DNA of 64,000 nt from Shewanella electrodiphila (GTDB taxonomy: Bacteria; Pseudomonadota; Gammaproteobacteria; Enterobacterales; Shewanellaceae). A model generated the notes under the pieces. It worked only from the letters and a program-made list of their open reading frames with translations, was not told where the DNA came from and searched no databases. Position numbers and translations under genes: made by a program. Numbering within the stretch: position 1 is the stretch's first letter; each line of letters begins with the position of its first letter. The DNA is taken from positions 434,001 to 498,000 of the forward strand of contig NZ_JAKIKU010000002.1 of assembly GCF_023283985.1 (NCBI RefSeq), in the 5' to 3' direction. Shown here in pieces: positions 1-9,327 of the stretch.

Positions 1-1106
1 TTATTACTGTTGGGGTCTGTTACTTCAAATTGCTGGGATAAGTCGCCTCGGCCTAATAATTGAAGTTGTTGCTGTAATTTTTGTAACGGCGCGAGGGCTT
101 TAACTTGCAGCATCGCCAATAAACCACTGATTAAGATAATCCCCAAGGCTGCAACGCCCGCAGTAATGTATAGCAGTTGCAAGCTTTCATTATTTAGCTC
201 AGCGGCTTCAGTTAAGCCGATTAATGTCCAGTTCCATCCTGGAATATTAATACTATTAGCAAACATGGTTTTTTGCTGATTGTTGAGGTACTCATAACTG
301 AAATGCTGACCGAGCACTTTATTAGCATCTAGGCCATTTAAAATGTCAGGAGTAAGTGCTTCACCAACCTTAAATCTTGGGTGTGATATCAGGCGTTTGT
401 CACTGTTTCTGACCAGCATGTAAAAACCAGACTCTTCAACCACCAGGTTGTTGATGGTTTTTTGTAGTTCAGTAATCGACTCGGTAATGTCAAAACCGAT
501 ATATAAAATGCCAATGACGTCGCCAGTTTCATTTTAAATCGGGCGATAAACTGTCATGTAGTCTTTACCGAAAAGCTTGGCATAACCTTCATAGGTCTCA
601 CCCTTAATCAAAGTTTGATAACCCGGATGAGATTGACCGAGGTAGGTGACTAATGCTCTTGAGCCATCTGCTTTTTTGAGTGAAGTTGAAATTCGTAAGA
701 AGTCATCGCCATCTTTGACAAAAATAGTCGCTGTACCGCCAGTAAGGTTTGAAAAGCGATCTACTTTACTTTTAGTCGCATTGATTTGGGCACTCTCATG
801 GACAAGTGACGGGGTTTGGGTGCTATAGATTTTGACGCTGCGATCAGGTTTGTGAAAGTTACCTGGGTACATAGCGCGCAGAATGTCGGCATTACGGCGA
901 GCAAGGTTTAATAAGCTGACATATTGCAACTCGATAAGTGCAGCATTACTTTGCATTTGCTCATTCATCGAGTCGATGGCTTTTTCTTTTAAAACGTTAG
1001 ACGAACTGAAATAGGAGACAGAAGAAATAATACCGAATACCAGTATGGTAAGCGCTAGCGAAAAGTACGTTATTTGTTTTGTTATTGACCAACTTCGATA
1101 GTTCAT
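1..1106 (-). pseudogene. methyl-accepting chemotaxis protein, interrupted by in-frame stop and cut by window edge
   Basis: The reading frame starts at 1106 with a cytoplasmic stub and a first membrane helix (about residues 15-35), followed by a Cache-type periplasmic sensor domain. It hits an ochre codon at 534-536, right after the residues TVYRPI. The same frame then stays open to base 1 and encodes the rest of the sensor (NETGDVIGILYIGFDI, a typical Cache strand), a second membrane helix and the start of a HAMP linker (GRGDLSQQF). This is therefore one chemoreceptor gene with a single nonsense codon, not two genes. The stop lies at codon 191, so the product would lack HAMP and signalling domains. 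The signalling domain lies beyond the window. A sequencing error or a recent nonsense mutation are both possible; no frameshift is needed to rejoin the halves. Confidence 0.85.
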
Positions 1107-1220
1107 GTGATAAGTTCCGAAAAAAGGATAAGTATAATCTAGTGGATATGACCCCGAATTTATTTGATTAAGATCATGGGAAGATTGAGAATTATCTAGA
1201 ATTAGTAATTCAACATCTTA

Positions 1221-1254
1221 AACAAAAAAACGACGCATAAATGCGTCGTTTTTT
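1221..1254 (-). terminator. intrinsic terminator
   Basis: An 8-bp perfect stem (CGACGCAT at 1231-1238, ATGCGTCG at 1241-1248) with a 2-base loop is flanked by an A run on the left and a T run on the right, so it can work in both directions. Downstream of the RND operon on the minus strand it would stop that transcript, although the MITE-like element separates it from the stop codon. Confidence 0.75.
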
Positions 1255-1263
1255 GATGGTTAT

Positions 1264-1530
1264 TAGGGCGTGTTGATCTTTTAGGGTTGTTTTTGCAGCG
1301 AGTTGTTGTTCATTTAGACAAGGCAGAGACTTTGTAGTGTAGTTATTCTACATAAAAAGCCGATAACGAAGTAAAAATGAACAACAAACGCTGCCCTTAG
1401 GGTTCGGCTAAAAACGGATTCTGCATTGTTGAGCGAATTTTGCTTAGATTACTAGGCGGCAATTCACTCGCCGCGCTTAATCCGTTTTTATCTCGAACAA
1501 AAATCAATCAGCAAAGAACAGCACGCCCTA
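1264..1530. repeat. MITE-like element with terminal inverted repeats
   Basis: The stretch begins TAGGGCGTG (1264-1272) and ends CACGCCCTA (1522-1530), a perfect 9-bp terminal inverted repeat. Extended to 18 bp the two ends match at 16 positions. Both tips carry TA, which would fit a TA target duplication (IS630/Tc1-mariner style). Internal inverted segments are present, for example GTTGTTCATTT against AAATGAACAAC, and GCGGCaattcactcGCCGC. It contains no open frame of useful size. It sits between the RND stop codon and the terminator. I recall similar GGGCGTGTTGATC-type repeats from Shewanella genomes, but no second copy is visible in this window. Confidence 0.65.
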
Positions 1531-1540
1531 TTTGAAAATA

Positions 1541-4500
1541 TTAAACTTGTACGGGTGTCAATATTTCAGATTTCTGTGATTTTTTCTTCATTAAAATAAG
1601 ATACATTGTCGGTACCCAAATCAGCGATAACATAGTCGTTAATAAGGTTCCGCCAGCAATGGCAATTGCAAATGGAGGCCAGAAACCGCCGCCTGCAATA
1701 ATCAAAGGTAAAAAGCCGCCGATGGTGGTAATTGTGGTCGAGCCGATATGCCTACCGCAACTGCTGACCAGTTCGATAATGGTCTCTTTATTACCAAGCC
1801 TTGCTTCGGGCACATCTTCTAACTCAGCCAATATCACGATAGCGGCGTTAATGGCTAAGCCCATGAGTCCCAGTAGACCTATGATAACGGTAAAACCAAA
1901 TGGGTAGCCAAACAGGTAAACGGCTAATAAGCCAAGTCCCGCAGATTGAAACGCACTGAGTAAGATAATGGCGGTTAACCTAAATGAGTTAAACGACAAT
2001 ACAACCGTTGCCAGTAATAAGGTGACGACCACGACAATGTTAGACAGTAAGTTGCCAACTGCTTCATCTCGCTTAGCACTCTCACCGCCTATTTCTAAGT
2101 GATAACCTGAAGGAAGCTCGATTTGCTCGAGTTTAGCTTTGACTTCACCGAGTACTTTACCCGGCAATACTCCGCTAACGATATAAGCTTCGATGGTATT
2201 GACTCGTTCGCCATTTCGGCGCGGTATACCGCCGCGACTAACATTGATTTGGTTATTAGCAATAGCAGAGAGCGGTATGGTATCGCCATTGGCTGATACG
2301 ATATTGATCTCAGATAAGCGAGTTGCTTGCTCACGAGATTGATCTGCTAACCTGACTCTCACTGGCAAGGATTCAGTTTGCTCTAAAATACTGCCGCCTA
2401 TGATCCCTGTCGTCGCCATCTCGACTTGTTTAGCGATATCGGTAAGGCTTAAACCACTCATTAAGCTAGCGTCTTCATTGACTTGTAACCAGACTTTCGG
2501 AGAGCCTGCACTTAACGTCGCTCGAGTATGAATAACATCTTCGGTTTGCATTAATAGACCGCGAGCTTGTTCACCAAGTTGGTTTAATGTGTCTAATGAT
2601 GGACCGTATATACGTAACTCTACTGGCGCATTAAATGGCGGGCCTTGTTCTAGTTTTCTGACTAGGATTTGCGCTTGCGGGAAGTCAGTATCAAACTCTT
2701 TTTGTAAGGATAAAATCAGTCGGTTTGCAGCGTCAAAATCAGTGACCTTAACCATGGCTTGTGCATAGTTTGTCGCACCTTGCTGACGTTGGGTAAGGTT
2801 GTAATAAAATGATGGTGTATTGCCGCCAACAACCCAAGTAATCATCTCTACATCGTCAATAGACTCAAGACGTGCATCAATGGATTTAACTTGTTTTAAG
2901 GTGTTATCTAAGCTCACATGAGGCGCTAAATACACTTCAATTTGAAACATGTCTCTGTCAGATGGTGGAAAGAATTGCTCAGTCATCTTAGTTGAGGCAA
3001 AAAAGCCCACAAGCGGCAATATACCAATTAATAATGCGCTGAATAATGGGCGTTTTAGCGCAAAGGCTAAACTGGTTTTAAAAGCATGACCTAAACGAGG
3101 AAAAGCCATGCCTTTTTGATACCAAGCCATCGATTCACTGTCTTGACTAAAGCGACCAGCGAGCCCTGCGATAATAGTATGTGAAATAAGGTATGAGCCT
3201 AATAGGGCAAACATCACTGAAATCGCAATGCCGCCAACAAACTCACCTGCAGCGCCAGGCATTAACACAATCGGGGCGAAGGCAAGCATAGTCGTTATGG
3301 TTGATCCCGCTAACGGCAACCATAAGTGGTGCAGTGTTTTGCTGACAGCTTCGAGTTTGCTTAACCCTTGTTTACGACGCTGGGCAATGGCATCGACGAT
3401 GACAATGGCGTTATCAACCATGATCCCAAGTGCCACGACTAAACCTGTCACTGACATTTGGTGAATGGGTAAACCAGTATATTTCATGCATGCTAAGGTA
3501 AACAGTGCGGTTAATGGTAATGATAATGCCACGATAAGCGCGTTTCTTAAGCCCAAGGTGAGCATTAAAACAAACAAGATAATAAAGAAACCTTGGATAA
3601 GGTTTATCATTAAATCGCCTAAACGAACGCTAGTGTAACCTTGTTGGTCAAATAACCATTGAACTTCAATATTGGCTGGTAAATTAGCTTTGTAACTCTC
3701 AACAACCTGACTGACTTGAGCTTGCCATTTATCAACACGGTTGTTATCAATCATACGCGCAGAAACGAGTACACCAGGTTGGCCATTAATTAACGCAATG
3801 GTTGTTGCAGGTGTTTTAGGTTGACGACTGATGTTTGCCACATCAGCGAGGCGAATAATCTGCCCATTAGTGTCAATTTTGAGTGGCACTTCACTGACGC
3901 GGGTGATTGAGTCGAGTTCACCAGAGACTTCAATTAAGGCTTTAAATGTGGCGTTATTGATTTCACCCGCTGAGATTTTACTGTCTGCATTGGAAAGGAT
4001 AGAAGCGATGCTAGCTGGAGTTAATTTAAGTTGGCTAATTTTATTGCCATCGAGTTCAACTAAAATTTCTTCATCTGGTGTACCAGATAGTTTTACAAAA
4101 TCAGTGCCATTTAAAACTCGAAGCTTGCTTTGTAACTCTTTTGCATATCGATTAAGTACATCGGTACGAATAGGTGTATCACTGCTCCACACCAGCCCTA
4201 AAATGGCGGTATTGGCATAGCCTGTCTGGTCGTCAAGGATGCCATTTTGTGCGGTAGTCGGTAGTTGGTATTTGCTGTCTGCAATAAGATCTCTGGCCCT
4301 AGACCACACTGGGGCTGTATTGATGACGTTGTCTTTCAACTCAAGCTGGATAACGGAAATACCAGGTCGAGAGGTTGATTGAACCAGCTTTAACTCTTCT
4401 AATCGGCGTAGTTCATTTTCTAAGACTTCAGTGACTAAAGCTTCAACACGCTCAGCCGAAGCACCAGGGTATTGAGTGACAACCGAGGCAAATCGGTTGG

Positions 4501-4615
4501 TAATTGTTGGATCTTCTGTGCGTGGCAAGCTATTTATCGCACCTAATCCCGCGACTAACAGCAGTGCAATCATCAAACTGGCTAGTCTGCCATTTTCAAC
4601 AAATGCCTTAATCAT
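1541..4615 (-). CDS. RND efflux transporter inner-membrane permease (AcrB/HAE1-like)
   Basis: This 1024-residue protein has the full RND length and layout: an N-terminal helix, two large periplasmic loops (about residues 35-330 and 550-860) and two six-helix membrane halves. The proton-relay helix TM4 reads GIMVDNAIVIVDAI near residues 397-410, so the first acidic residue (D401) is kept and the second position is Asn (N402) rather than the Asp of AcrB; many HAE1 subclades have this VDNA form. The inner-membrane pump would exchange protons for drugs or other hydrophobic compounds. Its start overlaps the adaptor gene by 4 bases, so the two are translationally coupled. No outer-membrane channel gene is adjacent, so it probably borrows a TolC. 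Substrates cannot be told from sequence. Confidence 0.93.
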   Translation of the reverse strand: MIKAFVENGRLASLMIALLLVAGLGAINSLPRTEDPTITNRFASVVTQYPGASAERVEALVTEVLENELRRLEELKLVQSTSRPGISVIQLELKDNVINTAPVWSRARDLIADSKYQLPTTAQNGILDDQTGYANTAILGLVWSSDTPIRTDVLNRYAKELQSKLRVLNGTDFVKLSGTPDEEILVELDGNKISQLKLTPASIASILSNADSKISAGEINNATFKALIEVSGELDSITRVSEVPLKIDTNGQIIRLADVANISRQPKTPATTIALINGQPGVLVSARMIDNNRVDKWQAQVSQVVESYKANLPANIEVQWLFDQQGYTSVRLGDLMINLIQGFFIILFVLMLTLGLRNALIVALSLPLTALFTLACMKYTGLPIHQMSVTGLVVALGIMVDNAIVIVDAIAQRRKQGLSKLEAVSKTLHHLWLPLAGSTITTMLAFAPIVLMPGAAGEFVGGIAISVMFALLGSYLISHTIIAGLAGRFSQDSESMAWYQKGMAFPRLGHAFKTSLAFALKRPLFSALLIGILPLVGFFASTKMTEQFFPPSDRDMFQIEVYLAPHVSLDNTLKQVKSIDARLESIDDVEMITWVVGGNTPSFYYNLTQRQQGATNYAQAMVKVTDFDAANRLILSLQKEFDTDFPQAQILVRKLEQGPPFNAPVELRIYGPSLDTLNQLGEQARGLLMQTEDVIHTRATLSAGSPKVWLQVNEDASLMSGLSLTDIAKQVEMATTGIIGGSILEQTESLPVRVRLADQSREQATRLSEINIVSANGDTIPLSAIANNQINVSRGGIPRRNGERVNTIEAYIVSGVLPGKVLGEVKAKLEQIELPSGYHLEIGGESAKRDEAVGNLLSNIVVVVTLLLATVVLSFNSFRLTAIILLSAFQSAGLGLLAVYLFGYPFGFTVIIGLLGLMGLAINAAIVILAELEDVPEARLGNKETIIELVSSCGRHIGSTTITTIGGFLPLIIAGGGFWPPFAIAIAGGTLLTTMLSLIWVPTMYLILMKKKSQKSEILTPVQV

Positions 4616-5847
4616 AGTGACCTCGCCACAGTCTCAGACGTCGGGTTAACATGTTGGCCTACCACAAGTTTGTGTAGCCCTTTAGTCACGATGACATCGT
4701 GTTTGTTTAATGCACCATTGATGTAAGCTTGATGTTCGGTGGTATAGATAATATCAACATCACGACGCTCAATTTTTGAGATACCTTTCTCATTTTTGGT
4801 CACTACAAACACATTCCATAAACCTCTTACACCGTCAGTGAGTGATGCAATAGGCACCCAATAGCCAGCATCTTCAATTTGCTGTTGGTATGCTAAATAG
4901 GCTATCTCACCGTTAATAATTGGCTGGTTACTTTTGGATAAATCATTACTAGGTAAATCTATGCGTAATTGCACCGTGCGGGTCACGCTATCAATTTCAG
5001 CGCTGATACCGGCAACACGGCCTTTATAGCTTTTACTGCCAATGAGTATGTTCACCATTTGGTTAGTTGTTAAAGTCTGCGCGACAGCAATAGGTACACC
5101 TATATAAGCCTGCTGTTGACTGGTGCCAATTAAGGTAAAAACAGGGCTACCCAGAGCAATAACTTCGCCCAAGTTGTGATGGCGTTTGCTGATAGTGCCA
5201 TTAAAGGGCGCGACTAATGTGGATTTTTCAAGTTTAAGTTCTGTTGCATATAAAGAGGCTTGTAGACGCTTTTGGTTGGCTAACAGGCTGGAAACCTGTT
5301 GCTGGGTTTCGTCAAATTGTTGCTCTGAGACATATTGCTTCTTTTTAAGCTCTACTGAACGTTCGAAGTTACTTTGGGCTAAGTCTAAATCGGCTTGGGT
5401 CTGTTGCAATGAGGCACTTAACTGTTGATATTCAGCCTCGAGTAATTGGGTGTTCAGTGAAGCCAGCTTTTGCCCTTTAACCACAGCGTCGCCACTGTCG
5501 ACAATAATATCACTTAGCTTACCAGCCAGCTCAAAACCGACCCCTGTGGTATCTGTTGAGCGAACGCTGCCTGTATAGCGCTGCTGATGTTGGTAACTTG
5601 AGCTAAAGTTGAGTGGTTGGGTTATGACTTTGGGTACTGCAATAACGGTTGTTGTACTTGCTTCATCGTTGTTGCAGGCGCTAAGTAGCATTATCGAAAA
5701 AGTCATACTCAGTAAAGAGACTGCTCGTGTCGACTTTGAACTTGATAATAGTGATCGTAAAAATAATGGTCTTGAAAAAAATGTTCCTGTAAACAAAGAG
5801 CGTACAGACAAAGAACCTGCAGAAAAAGACCGAGACACTGTTTTCAT
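4612..5847 (-). CDS. RND efflux periplasmic adaptor lipoprotein (HlyD/MFP family)
   Basis: A membrane-fusion protein that would bridge the RND pump to an outer-membrane channel. It shows the paired lipoyl half-motifs around a coiled-coil hairpin (SGDAVVKGQKLASLN, then VAPFNGTISKRHHNLGEVI) followed by beta-barrel domains. A lipobox, MLLSAC, lies roughly 60 residues in, unusually far from the start. An ATG at 5856 has AGGA directly against it, whereas the ATG at 5847 has AGGA nine bases upstream, so 5847 is preferred. The Ser/Arg/Leu-rich leader before the lipobox is odd, and an internal Met closer to the lipobox could be the real start. It is first gene of a two-gene operon, divergent from the TetR gene. 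Confidence 0.9.
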   Translation of the reverse strand: MKTVSRSFSAGSLSVRSLFTGTFFSRPLFLRSLLSSSKSTRAVSLLSMTFSIMLLSACNNDEASTTTVIAVPKVITQPLNFSSSYQHQQRYTGSVRSTDTTGVGFELAGKLSDIIVDSGDAVVKGQKLASLNTQLLEAEYQQLSASLQQTQADLDLAQSNFERSVELKKKQYVSEQQFDETQQQVSSLLANQKRLQASLYATELKLEKSTLVAPFNGTISKRHHNLGEVIALGSPVFTLIGTSQQQAYIGVPIAVAQTLTTNQMVNILIGSKSYKGRVAGISAEIDSVTRTVQLRIDLPSNDLSKSNQPIINGEIAYLAYQQQIEDAGYWVPIASLTDGVRGLWNVFVVTKNEKGISKIERRDVDIIYTTEHQAYINGALNKHDVIVTKGLHKLVVGQHVNPTSETVARSL

Positions 5848-5940
5848 GGGGAGCATTCCTATTGCTAATACTACTTTATAGGCAATTCAATATGACTCAT
5901 ATTGACCTGCACTTAACATCGTGCGATTCTAAATTTCAGA

Positions 5941-6002
5941 ACTAGACTGTCTAGTCCATTTTGATGTAAGTGTATTTCCATAAAACTAGACTGTCCAGTC
6001 TA
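5941..6002. promoter_or_regulatory. twin palindromic operators, probable TetR-family binding sites
   Basis: Two near-identical 16-base direct copies of ACTAGACTGTCyAGTC start at 5941 and 5985, 44 bp apart. The first forms a perfect palindrome with 7-bp arms (ACTAGAC-t-GTCTAGT, 5941-5955). The second contains TAGACTG-tc-CAGTCTA (5987-6002). They lie in the divergent region between the efflux operon and the TetR gene, the usual place for an autoregulated repressor's operators. The assignment to this TetR is inferred from position. Confidence 0.75.
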
Positions 6003-6108
6003 ATTTGTGATTAAATGTTATCTCTTGTAACAAGTTTGCTGCAAGAAAATGTAAAAAAGGCTTTAAATCAATAAGCGAAGCCCCAAAAAAATAAAAGATG
6101 AATTTATA

Positions 6109-6750
6109 ATGATAACTGCGAAACACTCTACACTTTGCCAGCATAATGCGCCGAAAACGCGTAGTGAGCAGAAATGTGCCCAAATACTTCAATCGGCGAT
6201 CGAGCTGTTTTGTGTGCAAGGGTTTCCTAATACCAGCATGGATTTAGTGGCGAAAAAAGCCGGGGTATCAAAGCAAACCGTCTATTCCCATTTTGGCTCT
6301 AAAGATGAGTTATTTATTGCTGCGATTGAGTCTAAATGTGTCGTGCACCAATTAACCGGTGACTTACTTGAAGACTCAACGAATGCTGAGCAAACCATAA
6401 GAACGTTTGCTACCCAATTTGGCGAGTTGATTGTCAGTGAAGAAGTTTTGGCGGTATTTAAAACCTGTTTAGCCCACGCTGATACTCACCCAGATTTATC
6501 TAAATTGTATTTTGATGCAGGGCCAAAGCATGTATTAGGGTTATTAAGTGATTACTTTAGCCGAGTGAATAAACATGATGAGCTTTATTTTGCCAAGCCA
6601 CACGATAGTGCTGTGCGACTGTGTTTGATGCTGTTTGGTGAACTCAAAATGCGCTTAGAGCTTGGGCTGGATGTGAGCGATCTTGTACAAAATAGGCAGA
6701 GCTATATTGAGGATACTGTGAGCTTATTTTTAAATGCCCACCGAAAATAA
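6109..6750 (+). CDS. TetR/AcrR-family transcriptional regulator
   Basis: The 213-residue protein has an N-terminal TetR DNA-binding domain, with helix-turn-helix residues about 42-65 (TSMDLVAKKAGVSKQTVYSH, then FGSKDELF), and an all-helical ligand domain resembling the AefR-type C-terminus. It is transcribed away from the RND efflux pair and two palindromes occupy the gap, so it most likely represses the pump and itself until a substrate binds. The inducer is unknown. The ATG at 6109 lies after an A-rich stretch with a weak ribosome site. Confidence 0.9.
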   Translation: MITAKHSTLCQHNAPKTRSEQKCAQILQSAIELFCVQGFPNTSMDLVAKKAGVSKQTVYSHFGSKDELFIAAIESKCVVHQLTGDLLEDSTNAEQTIRTFATQFGELIVSEEVLAVFKTCLAHADTHPDLSKLYFDAGPKHVLGLLSDYFSRVNKHDELYFAKPHDSAVRLCLMLFGELKMRLELGLDVSDLVQNRQSYIEDTVSLFLNAHRK

Positions 6751-6942
6751 ACCAGCCGTGTTATATCATCAAATATTAATATAACAACGTGTATTCACTT
6801 GCTACTGTTGTGATAACCTAAAACTGTGTAATATCTCATAATACATTGAATTTGTGATCCAAATTGAATAGGTCAGAGTATTGACGTGTAGATTTGGCAT
6901 TCAATATTTTGATCATAATAATAATGAGAAAGGAAGCAGTTA

Positions 6943-7875
6943 ATGAACGTTACCCCAAGCTTGTTCCAAGCTAATCAGCTTAATGCTGGTCGATTAAAAA
7001 AAGTGGCGCAATTGAGTGTGATTGCGGGACTGTTTCTCACTCCTTATGCGGCTGCATATGATTACTCACCCTTTAAGTTTCATGTATCGCGCACTTCTAC
7101 AGATGCTGCTCAAGTGGGTGACACTAATACTGAATTACAACGTGATGTTTGGCGATTAAAACTTTCAGGCGCTATGCCACTGAGCAAAGAGTGGATGCTC
7201 GGCGCTAATATTGGTTATGACAATTTAGATTACGGCTTTAAGAATATTGATAGTGACCTACTAAATGGTCAGGTTACACCTTGGAGTTCAATTAATAAAT
7301 ACAGTGCAGGTTTGTCATTAACTTATCGACCAACTGACACGAACTGGATGTTTTTGTTAGCGCCAAAACTGCAATATGCTTATGCCAATACTGCGTCATC
7401 GTCTGATGCACAAAGTTATGGTGTGGTGGGCTCGGCTATGTACCGTTTTGAATCGGGTAATATGCTTGGATTCGGCGTGGCTTACCTTAACGATATTTCT
7501 GAAGTAAAGACTGTTCCTTACTTAGCTATTCGCTGGAAAATTACCGACAAACTTACCTTGGGTAACCCGTTCCAAGCCGGCTTTAGTGGTCCTGCAGGTT
7601 TAGAGCTGTCCTATGAAATGAATGACAAATGGAACTTCGGTGTTGGTAGTTCACGTCGTTCAGAGCGCTTTTTGATTACAGATCAAGAACAAACCATTGA
7701 GATGGAAGAATGGGTAGGCTTTGTCCGGGCGGGTTGGAACATCAGTAAAAAAGCGACCATTAATGCTTATGGCGGTTACTTCTTTAACAGTGAAATGGAG
7801 CTCAGTGAGCCTAATGTGACTGACGAAATAGAAAATCAGTCTGCGATAGGCTTAGCTTTCGATATTAAGTTTTAA
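6943..7875 (+). CDS. outer-membrane beta-barrel protein (DUF6268-like)
   Basis: A 310-residue protein with an N-terminal export signal that ends near AAAYDYSP (about residue 39) and alternating amphipathic strands rich in aromatic residues. The last residue is Phe (AIGLAFDIKF), as expected for a BAM-assembled barrel. GAGAAAGGAAG lies just upstream of the ATG, a strong ribosome site. It resembles DUF6268-type barrels of unknown function. It stands alone, with a terminator shared with the convergent gene downstream. The substrate is unknown. Confidence 0.75.
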   Translation: MNVTPSLFQANQLNAGRLKKVAQLSVIAGLFLTPYAAAYDYSPFKFHVSRTSTDAAQVGDTNTELQRDVWRLKLSGAMPLSKEWMLGANIGYDNLDYGFKNIDSDLLNGQVTPWSSINKYSAGLSLTYRPTDTNWMFLLAPKLQYAYANTASSSDAQSYGVVGSAMYRFESGNMLGFGVAYLNDISEVKTVPYLAIRWKITDKLTLGNPFQAGFSGPAGLELSYEMNDKWNFGVGSSRRSERFLITDQEQTIEMEEWVGFVRAGWNISKKATINAYGGYFFNSEMELSEPNVTDEIENQSAIGLAFDIKF

Positions 7876-7972
7876 TCTACAAGTTTTAGTCGATAAATTT
7901 CATTGTTTAGGGGCTGAGCATATAGCACATAGCGGATTGAGTTTTTTCTAATCTCATTGCTAACGACAGACC

Positions 7973-8002
7973 AAAAAAAAGCGACCATCAGGTCGCTTTT
8001 TT
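7973..8002. terminator. bidirectional intrinsic terminator
   Basis: GCGACC (7981-7986), loop ATCA, GGTCGC (7991-7996), with eight A before and six T after. It lies between two convergent genes and can serve both. Confidence 0.9.
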
Positions 8003-8029
8003 ATTGCTATAAGCTTTTTGCTGCCAAGG

Positions 8030-8590
8030 TTATTGGGCCAACATGTTTTTACGTAAGCTTTTTTGCGCAGGTTCGTCGCCTAACCAAATTTTTAGCAGTG
8101 CTTGTCTGAATGCTTCACCTGCGATTGTGGCTTGTTCGACACCATTTTTAAAACTGGTGACGCCAGCGCCTTTATGGGTGACAAAGGTAAATTGATCGCC
8201 TTTACTGACTTCTTCAGTAAACAGACCCATAAATTGGGCTATGTCTTTGTCTATTGAAGCGGTGTTGCCATTGGTTGCGCTGTCAAAGCCTTCTTCAATT
8301 GCATCGGTCATTTTGTCTGAGGTGATCATACCCGAGGTAATGTTAAGGCGAATAACAGCAGTTGATTGATCTAATACGGCGGTTAAATCATTGGCTGGCG
8401 TGGCAATGTAGAGGCTACCAACATATAAATCCATAAAGAATTTACTGCGAACGCCTGCGCCATTTAACGCTAGTGATTGCTCGGCAATAGTTAGGTTATC
8501 TGCTAACTCAACACCAGAAACGGTTTTAGCTTCAGCAAGCATTGGGGTCATTAAAGCTGCGGTAAGTGCGATGGTTGAAAGTGCTTTCAT
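8030..8590 (-). CDS. exported chalcone isomerase-like protein
   Basis: The protein has the periplasmic chalcone-isomerase-fold pattern (Chalcone_3 type): VSGVELADNLTIAEQSLALNGAGVRSKFFMDLYVGSLYI split over two strands, then an IEEGFDSAT helix and a C-terminal GEAFRQALLKIWLGDEP motif. The upstream in-frame ATG at 8647 would place a charged stretch before the signal peptide. The Met at 8590 directly starts a clean Sec signal (MKALSTIALTAALMTPMLAEA) and has a GAG ribosome site, so it is chosen. Bacterial members are not known to be enzymes and may bind fatty acids or other hydrophobic ligands. The gene is monocistronic. Confidence 0.82.
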   Translation of the reverse strand: MKALSTIALTAALMTPMLAEAKTVSGVELADNLTIAEQSLALNGAGVRSKFFMDLYVGSLYIATPANDLTAVLDQSTAVIRLNITSGMITSDKMTDAIEEGFDSATNGNTASIDKDIAQFMGLFTEEVSKGDQFTFVTHKGAGVTSFKNGVEQATIAGEAFRQALLKIWLGDEPAQKSLRKNMLAQ

Positions 8591-8695
8591 AGGGTACTCA
8601 TTTATTATTTTCGTATCAGTCAGGTCGATGTTGAACTCGACGAACATTTAAAACGCTCTGTCGAGATCATTGAGTAAACCTGGCTTATTGGTTTT

Positions 8696-9175
8696 TTAGC
8701 TGCGCATCCCTAGCTTATATTGTCCATTTTGTTCAAACATGATTGCTTGTTTTTTCTTGGGAGCAATCAAGATAGGACCGTCATCAAAAAACAAAAATGC
8801 TTTCCAATTACGGGCAAATACAACCCAAGTGGTTTCGATTATTTGGTATTTTTCGTAGCAGAAAAACACTTGAGTGTCGTCGTCCCAATCAATGAACTCA
8901 GCGATAGGCTCTGGCAATGTATTATCGTCAGAATCCCATGCCGACTGCCAATGTTCGGTTTGTTTCCAGGCATCTTGCTTTGCAGCCCAATCTCCTTTAG
9001 AAAACAATTCAGCACGATTACATTTATTACTGATCCATTGATTCCAAACCGTCATAGCACTTTTTTCAGTGAGCGGTTTGATTAATGCTTTATCTGTATC
9101 TAACACGGGTAAATCTTTATGGTTAAAGATCCACTTGCGTTTGTATGCATCTAATGGAATGTAAGTGTGTGCCAA
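8696..9175 (-). CDS. DUF2947-like protein of unknown function
   Basis: A 159-residue, Trp-rich, acidic, probably cytoplasmic protein with no signal or membrane segment. The start (YIPLDAYKRKWIFNHKDLPV) and the ending FFDDGPILIAPKKKQAIMF match my memory of the DUF2947 family, found in Shewanella and Vibrio. No catalytic motif is evident. A strong 14-bp palindrome lies about 100 bp upstream of its start. Confidence 0.72.
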   Translation of the reverse strand: MAHTYIPLDAYKRKWIFNHKDLPVLDTDKALIKPLTEKSAMTVWNQWISNKCNRAELFSKGDWAAKQDAWKQTEHWQSAWDSDDNTLPEPIAEFIDWDDDTQVFFCYEKYQIIETTWVVFARNWKAFLFFDDGPILIAPKKKQAIMFEQNGQYKLGMRS

Positions 9176-9272
9176 AAATAGCTCCTAGGTTTAAGAAAGG
9201 GTCTTCGATGTAAGCGAAGGATTATAACTTTTCACCATTGATAGTGCTAGCAATGTACGAGGAGAGATTGAT

Positions 9273-9307
9273 ATGAACGGCATGTTGAAGGTTAACATGC
9301 CGTTCAT
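9273..9307. repeat. 14-bp perfect inverted repeat
   Basis: ATGAACGGCATGTT (9273-9286) is repeated in inverted form as AACATGCCGTTCAT (9294-9307) around a 7-base loop. No clear T run follows on either strand, so it is not a standard intrinsic terminator. It lies between the chemoreceptor stop (minus strand) and the DUF2947 start, so it may be a factor-dependent terminator, an operator or an RNA hairpin. Confidence 0.6.
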
Positions 9308-9327
9308 GGGGTGAGTAACAACTGAGA

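Noticed and set aside
3228-4220. Plus-strand frames of 78-129 codons inside the RND permease gene
   Set aside because: They are shadows of the well-supported minus-strand gene and show no family features.
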